The position numbers and the translations under genes were made by a program. Positions 9,601 through 16,794 of a stretch of 29,998 nucleotides of DNA are shown here, in pieces. The DNA lies in assembly GCA_046757465.1 (NCBI GenBank), contig JBHHYH010000039.1, positions 1 to 29,998 of the forward strand, written 5' to 3'. This DNA comes from Scalindua_A sp046757465. GTDB lineage: Bacteria; Planctomycetota; Brocadiia; Brocadiales; Scalinduaceae. Below the pieces are notes generated by a model, which did not search any database, was not told the DNA's origin, and saw nothing but the letters and a program-made list of their open reading frames with translations. The stretch's first letter is position 1. Every line of letters begins with the position of its first letter.

Positions 9601-10000
9601 TTCCATTATAGCAGTAGGACGTGTTGCAGTTGCCGAGCTATCTAAGGAAATTGTTAATATGATGATTATCTCATCTTCTCCCACTTTAGCAAAGGGGGGA
9701 AGGGGGGATTATATGACAGAAGAGACGTTAAACACCCTGCGGGATTATCTAATTTATCTGTGTGATGATTTGATGAAGCGAATACCTCTTGATTATTGGA
9801 CTCTTGTCGTCTTAATATCCAATCTTGAGAGGGTGTTGAATACCAGTAAGATTATAGGTGGAGATATCGGGGTGATAGTAAAAGATATATATACGGAAGC
9901 CATCCGCCTTTTCGCCTCATTTGTCAAGGCCAAACCTGAAAATGATGATCTCTTAACGGCAATGTCAGCCTTGCCAGAGAGTGCAAGAAAGCAATTATAA
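6677..10000 (+). CDS. Fusion: degenerate PGK-like + ComEA-like HhH + glutamate dehydrogenase
   Basis: This is a 1107-residue three-part protein. (1) Residues about 30-455 have the phosphoglycerate kinase fold: LLENVRF 154-160 and R56 are kept, but key sites are changed. RVDFNVP is RVNYDIV; the substrate Arg of the HRAHAS motif is M198; the first Lys of GAKVxDK is N247 (K251 kept); GGGDT and STGGGA are lost near 408-412 and 432-438. (2) Residues about 470-530 match a ComEA-type helix-hairpin-helix (INLNAANIEELGKF..VPGL). (3) Residues about 535-990 are NAD(P)-glutamate dehydrogenase with K592, K616, K628, D670 and the Rossmann GFGNVG at 795-800, plus an insertion of about 55 residues at 687-745. 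GDH activity looks likely; PGK activity doubtful. The C-terminus (about 995-1107) is unassigned and begins with repeat-encoded residues. The start may be GTG at 6677 or ATG at 6683. Confidence 0.9.
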   Translation: MNMKKTTHHDETLEWLPYANKMPIRNLHKSSLKDKRVFLRVNYDIVRDGKIIDDRRIRATVMDIRHILKNGVRTIVIVSHNGKREDFFKDNKTSVGIETDGEIHSGYSLKPVAKRLTEILKDRKLLPKDREVTITDDCIGEEVKSVISNDGVFLLENVRFRSGETSEDDNEVQEFARQLHDTTNCDVFVNADPVTAHMGHHASLGPITMFIPGPKVAGFLLSQELKVLDNFMRHPQKPVIAIIGGANVSEKVEVMKNLIVHEKVDKLVIVGGIAFPFLKVQGHNVDNCMLEEDPDLQAQALRNATIVLELAKGYGVDIILSVDHLMAKLTGLNPENVKVNKINGRFTKMKAYDIGPGTITLIKKKLRDTKTIILNGTAGRYEEDVFCSGTNQIIDLVFANKDESKIILGLHCVAAVQKRLGPESLPGKTYLSTMEETGLKFLAGEELAALNYLDDLPTEKHLKPKARVEAKINLNAANIEELGKFLNIKRNIIKSIKDYKEDNGEFDRVSQLFAVPGLTLKEYSHIRGNVVALPSPLEVAEGQFAIVADILKLPLFLKQKLLTPERMETLRLSEGEIIAYRVHHNSARGPAKGGFREHPEVTLDEVRALAIWMTWKCALAGIPYGGSKGGIIANPENFLERKDALVVREYSRELKNRNIIGAHLDIPAPDVNTNAKKMAWFIDEYLKASIEKEDSSDWLTDDTELINKIINDFQPLNKQSSFPVETPYLDKCMTILQKHPEIKCQGLAVVTGKPDNKGGSLGRAESTGLGVFVALRKAAKYKNINLQGATAAIQGFGNVGRPPAKFLHDAGVKVVAITDARGGIYNPNGLDIEAVFNYVNTAGKGSIKGFHGAREITNEGLFSLDVDFLILAALENAIDRNAYKVKARIIAEGANGPITPGGDKILKRKGIFIAPDIGTNLGGVFVSYLEWVQNLKNERWDLKKINDMLEDNISMVFNDILRISQERKIDMRTAASIIAVGRVAVAELSKEIVNMMIISSSPTLAKGGRGDYMTEETLNTLRDYLIYLCDDLMKRIPLDYWTLVVLISNLERVLNTSKIIGGDIGVIVKDIYTEAIRLFASFVKAKPENDDLLTAMSALPESARKQL
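9671..9712. repeat. G-rich repeat embedded in the fusion gene
   Basis: The stretch includes cccactttagcaaagggg followed by ggaaggggggatt. It resembles the palindromic C/G repeat at 2571-2614 and is translated in frame as about SSSPTLAKGGRGDYM (residues 999-1013). It marks the join between the GDH domain and the unassigned C-terminal tail. Confidence 0.65.
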
Positions 10001-10002
10001 GC

Positions 10003-10107
10003 AGGTTACCACCCTTAACTTAATGAATATTTATAACATGGAAAATACTCATGTTGAAAGATGAGTTGCTGGTCGCGTCAACAAAGTTGATTACTCCAAC
10101 AAGTAGG
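10003..10107 (+). pseudogene. Broken copy of the cysteine-dioxygenase-like gene 3' end
   Basis: Beginning just after the fusion gene's stop, this stretch aligns with 6523-6634 of the cupin gene. ccacccttaacttaatgaatatttataac matches ccaccgctaaccctgatgaatatttataac, and later gtcaacaaagttgatt is identical in both. Read from ATG at 10023 it gives MNIYNMENTHVER, then a TGA, then VAGRVNKVDYSNK and a TAG. It has a one-base deletion before the ATG and an in-frame stop. It is therefore a decayed partial duplicate, and the fusion gene lies between the two copies. Confidence 0.8.
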
Positions 10108-10162
10108 AAACATACATTTACAAAACGTACATTTATACAGAGCGTCATAAGTAATTGCAAAA

Positions 10163-10234
10163 GAGATTGCTTTGCTTCGCTCGCAACGACAGAAGAAGTG
10201 TCATTGCAAGGAGTGTAAGCGACGAAGCAATCTC
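10163..10234. repeat. Palindromic GAGATTGCTTCG-type repeat
   Basis: The left arm gagattgctttgcttcgctcgcaacgaca (10163-10191) pairs imperfectly with the right arm tcattgcaaggagtgtaagcgacgaagcaatctc (10201-10234). The outer 10 bases of the arms, GAGATTGCTT and AAGCAATCTC, are exactly complementary. Elements of this sequence type are dispersed palindromes in many bacterial genomes. A remnant, acgaagcaatct, is at about 26498-26510. The rest of the 10108-10349 gap shows no gene. Confidence 0.75.
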
Positions 10235-10349
10235 AATATCTTTATGGATGTAAGCATGCATTGTTATTTAAGTCGTTATGTATAGAATAATAGAGTCTAT
10301 CTAGAAGGCCGAACCAAAAAAGACATCTATATCAATCAAAGATATCTTC

Positions 10350-10886
10350 TCAGTCTTCAGGTATCAGTACTAGATCAAATTTGCCTTCTGTTTGTCCCTT
10401 AGCAGGATAGTACTGTGTGATCAGTGTCCGATATCCTTTAACCGTAACTTTAATATGGATGTGTGAAGGTCTACGAGCATAAGGTGGAGGAAAATTGCTT
10501 TCAAATTTATAAGCACCCATTTTATCGGAAAACAACGTAGCTCGATGGTCATAGTCATATCCACCATGTGGACCAACCAGCCAGAACTCTATTCGCGTTC
10601 CTGCAATAGGTGAACAGTCCGCGCTAGACCTCACGACACCACTCAGGATGTGACCTTTACCAACACTTGTTCGTTCCGGTGCATTTGGGACATAAAATGG
10701 ACCCAACATATCAGGACGTGTAGGCTTACATAGATCATCATTAGTTGTCTGAGTGTGTTTTGTCAAGTCTTCTGCCCGCGCCAGTTTTGTCCCCAATTGG
10801 AGTGTTTCTACATGGCTACTTCCAAAGCCTGGAAAGATAAGAAACAAAAAAAACATAACCAGATACGATACTGATAACCGATTCAT
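10350..10886 (-). CDS. Exported intradiol ring-cleavage dioxygenase-like protein
   Basis: The protein is about 178 residues from the ATG at 10886; a 5-codon upstream ATG at 10901 is the alternative. The inner start is preferred because a GGGGG precedes it. A hydrophobic N-terminal segment (YLVMFFLFLIFPGFG) implies export or membrane anchoring. The body has the catechol/protocatechuate dioxygenase core: GPFYVPNAPER, a Tyr in GGYDYDHRATLFSD, PPPYARRPSHIHIKV (a second Tyr ligand, then two His ligands), and the TQYYPAKG tail. These Fe(III) enzymes split catechol-type rings between the hydroxyls using O2. This short secreted form is typical of proteins annotated only as intradiol dioxygenases, so the true substrate is unknown. 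No aromatic-pathway genes flank it. Confidence 0.88.
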   Translation of the reverse strand: MNRLSVSYLVMFFLFLIFPGFGSSHVETLQLGTKLARAEDLTKHTQTTNDDLCKPTRPDMLGPFYVPNAPERTSVGKGHILSGVVRSSADCSPIAGTRIEFWLVGPHGGYDYDHRATLFSDKMGAYKFESNFPPPYARRPSHIHIKVTVKGYRTLITQYYPAKGQTEGKFDLVLIPED

Positions 10887-10901
10887 AATCCAAACCCCCA
10901 T

Positions 10902-11402
10902 TTTAACTGAAAAAGTTTTTTATTAAACGCTCATGACCTTTAGGTCACCACTTAACAGGTTGTCCGAGAATAAGCAAAAGCACCATTTTTTGTCATTTTT
11001 ATCCGCCAGTCTTTATGGCGGGCTGAATAGATCCTGAACTAAATTCAGGACCTTCGGTTTCAGAATCTGTAATTATACGTATTTACATAGGTATTAGATT
11101 CCGGATCGAGTCCGGAATGACAATTCTCGGACAACATTTTAACATGAAAATTTGATCCTGGATTCCTTGCCTGCCCGACCCGTCCCCGCCGGTACCAGAA
11201 CCAGAATGGGCAGGCGAACGGCACCTACCAGAACGATGTCGTCGGGCTGGTTGCCGGGCGGGCAAGGTCATTCAGGCAGGCGAGAGCAAGGGGTTTCTCT
11301 TTCCTTCCTTTCGGAAGGCGTCCTCGTCCGCCCTGACGGTCATGCCAGAGGCAGATCCGCCTTTGGAGGAGATTCCAAATTTTATTTTCGAATCAAAAAG
11401 GA
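10902..11402. other. Repeat-filled intergenic region
   Basis: No gene is supported. The first part holds a MITE-like element (10956-11135) with a nested insert. The rest, about 11150-11370, is clearly more GC-rich than its surroundings and full of gcctgcccg/gggcaggc inverted pieces. The string cctgcccgacccgtcc also appears at about 29798-29813. Reading frames here on both strands (84 and 62 codons) are low-complexity Arg/Gly/Pro translations of repeats. Confidence 0.7.
10956..11135 (+). mobile_element. MITE-like element, copy 1 (with nested insert)
   Basis: Terminal inverted repeats GTTGTCCGAGAAT (10959-10971) and ATTCTCGGACAAC (11123-11135) enclose non-coding DNA. The interior matches the reverse complement of the element at 26548-26696: aagcaaaagca, then ttttttgtcat, then tttcagaatctg, then ttagattccggatcgagtcc. 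About 61 bp at 10997-11057 are extra here and form their own palindromic element (gccagtc..ggcgggctgaa, cctgaactaaattcagg). There is no transposase, so mobilisation would have to be in trans. Confidence 0.8.
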
Positions 11403-12449
11403 CTAAATTACTTTTATATATCCTTTAACTTTGTGAACAATATCTTCAAAGTCATTGTTATGCCCATTTAGGGCTTTGCCTCTAAGCTCTATCTTTCCCT
11501 TGCCCACTCCAAGCCCTAACTCCAGTGCTGTCTTTATCTGTCTCTGTTCCCATACACCTTTGTCAACCACTTTGGGCCATTTGTCAAAACTCTTTATAAT
11601 ACCCAGGCCAACGACATCGGCTGCAATCCTATCACCACTCGCGAGGATGATATTGGTTTTTGCCTCTGTTCCTTTCCTTGGGCCTCCTCCTATCATTGAG
11701 GTTGTTCCGTCAATGATATTCAAGTGTGGAATATAGGCCTGGTTAATCTCTGAAATTATCTCCTCCCAATGGAACCTATCAATAAAGTAAGGTCTTTGTT
11801 TCAGGTGTGTGGCTCCAATAAAGTTCTTGAGACATATACTGTAAGCAGCATACTTATGGGTCTTGATTACGGGAAGGTTTATAACCCTATCTGCCTTGTA
11901 TATCCATTCTGAGACATAGACCTTCTGTATATATCTTGTGTCTGAAAGCTCTACCTCAACCCAGTCAAGGTCTTCAAAATAAACCACCTCTGCCCCTGCT
12001 TCCTTAGCAGCCCTAGTCAGACCTGTTCTTCTCATATTTCTTGCTGTAGAGAGGGTAAGTAGGGCAGACATATCCCCAACTATGACTCTTTCAGCTCCCT
12101 CTCTATAGAGGAGTTCAACCACCGCCTTTAAGACCTCAGGGTTTGTGGTGGTGGGGTGAGGGTCACCCGTAACAACATTAGGTTTGACAAGGACTGATTT
12201 CCCTTTGACATCTATTTTTTCCAGCCCGCCTATCAGGGACACTGCTTCCCTTACCATTTCCTTTATATCATCTCCACCAACAATTCCTACAACGGCATTT
12301 TCACCATCCATATACGGATTTTCAAACTTTTGCGGATTGATAGTCTCAGCTTTTGGGTTAAATAAAAAGCTGGGTCTGCACCTTAAGGAGAAGAAGGATA
12401 CGATGGAGAGACCGCCGAGATATAAAATAAATCTGCGTGAATAGTTCAT
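11403..12449 (-). CDS. DUF362 family protein
   Basis: The protein is about 348 residues from the ATG at 12449; a TTG nine codons upstream (12476) is possible but less likely. The N-terminus MNYSRRFILYLGGLSIVSFF is an export signal or membrane anchor with a twin-arginine-like pair, though not a perfect Tat motif. The body carries DUF362 signatures: KSVLVKPNVVTGDPHPTTT, RVIVGDMSALL, VINLPVIKTHKYAAYSICLKNF and GGGPRKGTEAKTN. No CxxCxxC ferredoxin domain is present, unlike some DUF362 proteins. Biochemical function is not established for the family. It lies 57 bp downstream of the epimerase gene on the same strand (30 bp from the TTG), so the two are probably co-transcribed. Confidence 0.85.
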   Translation of the reverse strand: MNYSRRFILYLGGLSIVSFFSLRCRPSFLFNPKAETINPQKFENPYMDGENAVVGIVGGDDIKEMVREAVSLIGGLEKIDVKGKSVLVKPNVVTGDPHPTTTNPEVLKAVVELLYREGAERVIVGDMSALLTLSTARNMRRTGLTRAAKEAGAEVVYFEDLDWVEVELSDTRYIQKVYVSEWIYKADRVINLPVIKTHKYAAYSICLKNFIGATHLKQRPYFIDRFHWEEIISEINQAYIPHLNIIDGTTSMIGGGPRKGTEAKTNIILASGDRIAADVVGLGIIKSFDKWPKVVDKGVWEQRQIKTALELGLGVGKGKIELRGKALNGHNNDFEDIVHKVKGYIKVI

Positions 12450-12506
12450 AGAGATATTGTGATAATTTAGCCACAAATTTTAGCAATAAATAATCCAACC
12501 AGACAT

Positions 12507-13406
12507 TTAAATAACCTTAATTAGTTCTTGAATATATCTTCTTAAACCCTCAGCACCCGCATAATGGACACCGAGTGTCTTCGATTGAGTATTGTCAATA
12601 GTATTGACGGGCTGTTTGGGTGTGCCATTAATATTTGATTTGGAAACACTTAATTCCCTGGCCATTTTTGCTATGGTCATATTGTCTACGTAAAAGTCTA
12701 CTAAATTATAAATTTTTCCTGATGCCTTTTTTTTGTCAATTGCTAAATCTATTGCCTGAGCTACGTCTGCCACATGTACCACCTTTCCACCTCCCACAAC
12801 CTCTACATCAACTCCGTCTTTAATGTTCTTAATTAAATCATACCAATCAGAATGAGCTAGATTTGGATTTACGCCATAGATACCGACAGGTCGGAATATG
12901 GTTGTATTAATACTCTTTGACATGAAGTACGAATGACAGAATGCCTCCACAGCAGCCTTATAGGCGCCATAATTTGAATCGGGTATCAGGGGATGTAGTT
13001 CATCCAATCTGATATTGGAAAAGATGTATCCGTACACTGCACATGAACTGATAAAAATGAATTGTCTAACTCCATGTTGCTTAGAAGCATTTAATAACTC
13101 CAGGCTACCTGATAGATTTACGCCCAGGAATCTCTTAAAATCCCTATTAGCAGCTTCATGAAACCCCGCTCCATTTCTCTCATAGGCCATGTGGATTACT
13201 ACATCGGCACCCTTCACAAACTCCCTTAAGCCTTTCTTATCTCCCAGATCACCCTGTACAAACGTAATCTTTTCCTCATAATCCTTAAGGTGTGAAGTGT
13301 TACTGGTCTTCCTTACAAGTGCCTGTATGTGAACATCTCTCTCAAAGAGTTTCTTCGCTACGTAGTGCCCCAAAAAGCCTGACAAACCAGTTATTGCAAT
13401 CTTCAT
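12507..13406 (-). CDS. NAD-dependent epimerase/dehydratase (extended SDR)
   Basis: This 299-residue extended short-chain dehydrogenase has a Rossmann motif GLSGFLG at residues 7-13, Asp-containing QGDLGD at 51-56, catalytic S120/S121 in FISSCAVYG, and Y146xxxK150. TIFRPVGIYG and a C-terminal substrate domain follow. Such enzymes act on nucleotide sugars or related hydroxyl/ketone substrates; the specific substrate cannot be read from sequence. It is upstream of the DUF362 gene, probably in one transcript. The start ATG at 13406 directly precedes the nucleotide-binding strand. Confidence 0.9.
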   Translation of the reverse strand: MKIAITGLSGFLGHYVAKKLFERDVHIQALVRKTSNTSHLKDYEEKITFVQGDLGDKKGLREFVKGADVVIHMAYERNGAGFHEAANRDFKRFLGVNLSGSLELLNASKQHGVRQFIFISSCAVYGYIFSNIRLDELHPLIPDSNYGAYKAAVEAFCHSYFMSKSINTTIFRPVGIYGVNPNLAHSDWYDLIKNIKDGVDVEVVGGGKVVHVADVAQAIDLAIDKKKASGKIYNLVDFYVDNMTIAKMARELSVSKSNINGTPKQPVNTIDNTQSKTLGVHYAGAEGLRRYIQELIKVI

Positions 13407-13585
13407 GATTTAGTCCTCTAAATGCTTTTTGATTATGTACTTTTTCTGAATACACTGAAGATAAGCTTTAAGCAAAATGGAGTAATAGGTTTAAAAGTTT
13501 GAGTGGTTTCTCAAAGAATTGTTGTAGTATATTGAGGGATTGATGATATTAAAACAAAAAATTTTTTATTTATATCGCGAATACT

Positions 13586-14344
13586 TTAAAAAGGAACGTA
13601 GGATTGGTGCGATAAATCTGGAACATTATCCCATGTGCGTCCCAGCAATAACCTTCCATTGGCTTTCTTTGCACGTTTTTTTCCATCTGCACCCCATCCA
13701 CCCCACTGCTTGAAAAAAAAGGGAACATTTTGCTCTTTACATTGACGTTTGATATTCATTATCCATTCAAGTTTCATCGGACGAGCTTCCGGGCCTGATT
13801 CACCACCAACAATAACCCATTGTATATTCGTCAAATCAAGTTTGCTCAAATCCTCAAGTAATGGTTCTATCGACAAAAAATGTATATGCGCCTTCAACTG
13901 ACGCAACTTGTTAATTCGGGGTAAACCATACTCTTTGTTTTCGACAGTAACACCGAGCCATACATTCTGTGACACTTCATAAGACTCAAAAAATTCCACC
14001 ATTCTTTCAGCACGTTTAGTCAATACTTGAAATGTATGGAAAGGTGCATTCTGCATTACGTCAAATACCTGTCGGATATAAGCATCTTGAATCTTTTCAT
14101 GAAACAAGTCACTCATTGAATTTACAAAATAAATAGTTGGTTTTCTTCGCCGTAATGGTTCGCGTAAGCGGTGAGGCTGAAGGGTGAGCTTAAAACCATT
14201 CCCATACCCTTGAACACCCATAGCCTTTAAGCGGCGTGCCATGGTCCCTGCATAACAATGTTGGCAGCCAGGTGAAACCTTTGTACAACCTGTTGTTGGA
14301 TTCCAGGTTTGTTCTGTCCATTCTATAGACGTTTGTGTGCTCAT
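13586..14344 (-). CDS. DUF5131 / phage Gp37-Gp68 'three-Cys-motif' protein
   Basis: This 252-residue protein begins with a three-cysteine cluster, C20-x6-C27-x2-C30, in GCTKVSPGCQHCYA. IYFVNSMSDLFHE, FQVLTKRAERM, VWLGVTVEN, FLSIEPLLEDL, WVIVGGESGPEARPM and FFFKQWGGW follow. This is the DUF5131 (phage Gp37/Gp68) pattern, which looks like a radical-SAM-like barrel with an iron-sulfur cluster, although its reaction is not known. It follows the TcmP partner gene with only one base between stop and start, and the two families are characteristically paired. Phage or mobile-island origin is likely by family, but no phage structural or integrase genes are seen here. Confidence 0.92.
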   Translation of the reverse strand: MSTQTSIEWTEQTWNPTTGCTKVSPGCQHCYAGTMARRLKAMGVQGYGNGFKLTLQPHRLREPLRRRKPTIYFVNSMSDLFHEKIQDAYIRQVFDVMQNAPFHTFQVLTKRAERMVEFFESYEVSQNVWLGVTVENKEYGLPRINKLRQLKAHIHFLSIEPLLEDLSKLDLTNIQWVIVGGESGPEARPMKLEWIMNIKRQCKEQNVPFFFKQWGGWGADGKKRAKKANGRLLLGRTWDNVPDLSHQSYVPF

Positions 14345-14345
14345 A

Positions 14346-15518
14346 TTATTTAATCTTCTTTAAAGATTCACCTTGGTTATTATTGGCTGTAAATTTCACG
14401 AAATGAGTCCGACGCCTTTCTATATTTATGGCATCAGTATTTATAACCTTACCTTCATCATGCAACTCTTTAAATGCCATCTGAAAATCACTAATAAGCC
14501 AATCGGTTTCTTCAAGCATGTCAGCAAATTCCTCAACTCCAAATTGTTTCGGTTCACATGATAACTTACTCAACCAATAATCTTTAACTTCTGACAATCC
14601 AATCTTATCATCTTCATATTTTATTTTTGTAAATGCAGAAGGAAATTCCTGTTGACCACTCTTCTCAACACGACGATCCTGTTTAGCTTGTGCACGAACC
14701 TTTTTCTGAATCAAATCCAGTTTTTCTGATACTTCCATGAAAACTACTATGCCTAGTGGATGCCGTGTAAGATATACCATATCATATATAGTTCGATCCT
14801 TCAAAGGATACAATATTTTTGCATAAGCTGAACGTGGTTTTCTTCCTGTTATTAATTGCGCACTTTTTAGACGTTCACGATACGTTATCAGAAAATAGGC
14901 TTCCTTTTGCTCTGATGTCATTCCAGAAGTATCTAGGACTTCTCCAAGTATTTCTTTTATCAATTCTTCTGAATCTGATTGGCGATGAAATCAGCGTAAA
15001 AAATCTAACATAAAAGTTATAAGAAATTCTGAATTATGACGTTTCAAAAGAGGACACAATGTCGGAATCTCTATGGCCTTCTTATAACCAGTATGGTCAA
15101 CGAAAAAGAAGGTAAAATTCCCTTCTCCACACCATTTAAGAATGTCATCACGAAGTTCATAAAATTCTCCATGAAAAGATTTAGCATCCACTTCATTCCC
15201 TTTTCTATCCGCCAAGAATGACTCAAGTTTACCAAAACTTTCTTTGTTTTTTTCAATATATAAAGCACGGAACTGAACATTTTTGCCAAAGTTGCGTAGT
15301 AGCCCTTCTTGGCACTTTTGCATAATATTCAATGAAATTGCAATAGGGGTATCCCTGAGATCATTAATGCCTTCTTGCCAAGGCCCAGCAAAACAATCAA
15401 CATAAGAAATACTTTTTTCATGTCGACCTATAATCATAAAAAGGCGTTCGAGGTAATTATTTAGTAAGGTATGTTTTATAAAGGTCTGCTCTCTACCAAT
15501 ATAATCCTCAGGGTTCAT
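14346..15518 (-). pseudogene. tcmP: Three-Cys-motif partner protein TcmP, interrupted by in-frame TGA
   Basis: One continuous frame of 390 codons is broken only by a TGA at 14991-14993. The first 175 codons have YIGREQTFIKHTLLNNYL, YVDCFAGPWQEG (the TcmP FAGP motif near residues 40-50) and EFLITFMLDFLR. After the TGA the frame continues FHRQSDSEELIKEILGEV and runs to the stop next to the DUF5131 start. The downstream part alone would need a TTG start at 14963, which lacks family logic. GGAGATATA precedes the ATG at 15518. TGG-to-TGA nonsense mutation or readthrough both fit; the same-frame continuation with no further damage suggests the lesion is recent or tolerated. TcmP function is unknown. 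Confidence 0.8.
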
Positions 15519-15830
15519 TATATCTCCCCATTATTATAAATTGGAAGAAATAGGATCTGCCACTATGTATTTTCAGGAAAATTTTCCTGCGGTTTGTTAA
15601 TTTTAGGCTGGAAGGTTATATGAACAATCCACATAATACTTCATTGTAAAAACTATAGCAAAATAAATTTTTTAAAATAATTACATACCGCTCTTTGCTC
15701 GTAAACTTTTAATCATGCAAATGGTTTGATATAATAAAAAGAATCTAATATGAATAAACGCTCCATTACCAACACAGACAAGAATAAATATCTCTTTTGT
15801 GATAACTCACTCTCAAGGTCTCTTCCGAAT

Positions 15831-16751
15831 ATGGGTAAGGTCCTGGTTACGGGTGCCTCAGGATATGTTGGAGGAAAGTTAGTACCTGAACTCATTGCAA
15901 GAGGTTATAAGGTGCGAATAATGGCAATGGAAACTTCTCCTGTGTATAAAAGTATGTGGCCGGAGGTAGAAGTGGCAGTAGCTAATGCCTTGAATCAAGA
16001 GCAACTAAAGGCTGCCCTTGACGGAATTGACACTGCTTATTATTTGATTCATTCCTTACGCCTCGGACCCAGAGGTTTTAAAGTTGCAGACATTAGGGCG
16101 GCTTCAAATTTCAGAAAGGCTGCGGAGGAAAAACACGTTAAAAGAATCATTTATCTGGGAGGCCTTGGAGACGTTAGAAGTTCTCTTTCTTCTCATCTTC
16201 GTAATCGCATAGCGGTAGCACAAGAATTAAAAAAGGGAAGAGTAGCCGTAACTGTTCTTCGCGCTGCCGTAATTATTGGCTCAGGGAGCGCTTCATACGA
16301 AATTATTCAACATCTCGTAAAAGCGGTTCCCATTCTCGCCATTCCCAGATGGGCAAAAACCAAATGCCAGCCAATAGCCATTTGCGATGTAATTAAGTAC
16401 CTTGTCGGTGTCCTGGAAATTTCTGAAACCTCTGGAAAGAGTTTTGATATAGGGGGCAGAGATATTTTAACTTATGAAATGATGCTGAAAACCCTTGCCA
16501 GTCTTCTTAACAAGAAAATGCTTTTCGTCCCTTTTCCCTTCTCCAATATTCGATTCTATGCGTATTGCGCGAGTATACTTACTCCAGTGCCTAATCCCAT
16601 AATCCGGTGCTTGATGGAAGGTTTAAAGAACGATGTTATATGTCTTGATAAGTCCATCAAATCTTTTCTCCCATTTGAACCTGTTTCGTACAGAGATGCA
16701 CTAGTCAAAGCAATGTCTTGTGGAGAGCAGAATAGAGAAAAAACCATATGA
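15831..16751 (+). CDS. Atypical SDR, NAD(P)H-binding (NmrA/NDUFA9-like)
   Basis: The protein is about 306 residues if started at ATG 15831, where MGKVLVTGASGYVGGKLV enters the Rossmann fold at once. An ATG at 15750 would add 27 residues of unrelated N-terminus. The nucleotide motif is GASGYVG. ALDGIDTAYYLIHSL, KRIIYLGGLGD and VTVLRAAVIIGSGSASYE match the atypical SDR group with the altered active site (no YxxxK). Members are poorly characterised; some act in quinone- or lipid-related reduction or as scaffold subunits. It is transcribed away from the TcmP/DUF5131 cassette and stands alone. No partner DUF2867 domain is present. Confidence 0.85.
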   Translation: MGKVLVTGASGYVGGKLVPELIARGYKVRIMAMETSPVYKSMWPEVEVAVANALNQEQLKAALDGIDTAYYLIHSLRLGPRGFKVADIRAASNFRKAAEEKHVKRIIYLGGLGDVRSSLSSHLRNRIAVAQELKKGRVAVTVLRAAVIIGSGSASYEIIQHLVKAVPILAIPRWAKTKCQPIAICDVIKYLVGVLEISETSGKSFDIGGRDILTYEMMLKTLASLLNKKMLFVPFPFSNIRFYAYCASILTPVPNPIIRCLMEGLKNDVICLDKSIKSFLPFEPVSYRDALVKAMSCGEQNREKTI

Positions 16752-16794
16752 TCGAGAATAAGACGGGGGTATTGCGTGTGATAATTAATGCGTG

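Noticed and set aside
11152..11406. 84-codon plus-strand frame in the GC-rich patch
   Set aside because: Its Arg/Pro/Gly-rich translation comes from repeat units; there is no ribosome site or domain.
14991..14993. Selenocysteine at the TGA of tcmP
   Set aside because: No bacterial SECIS-like hairpin was evident just after it, and the family has no Cys/Sec at this point.
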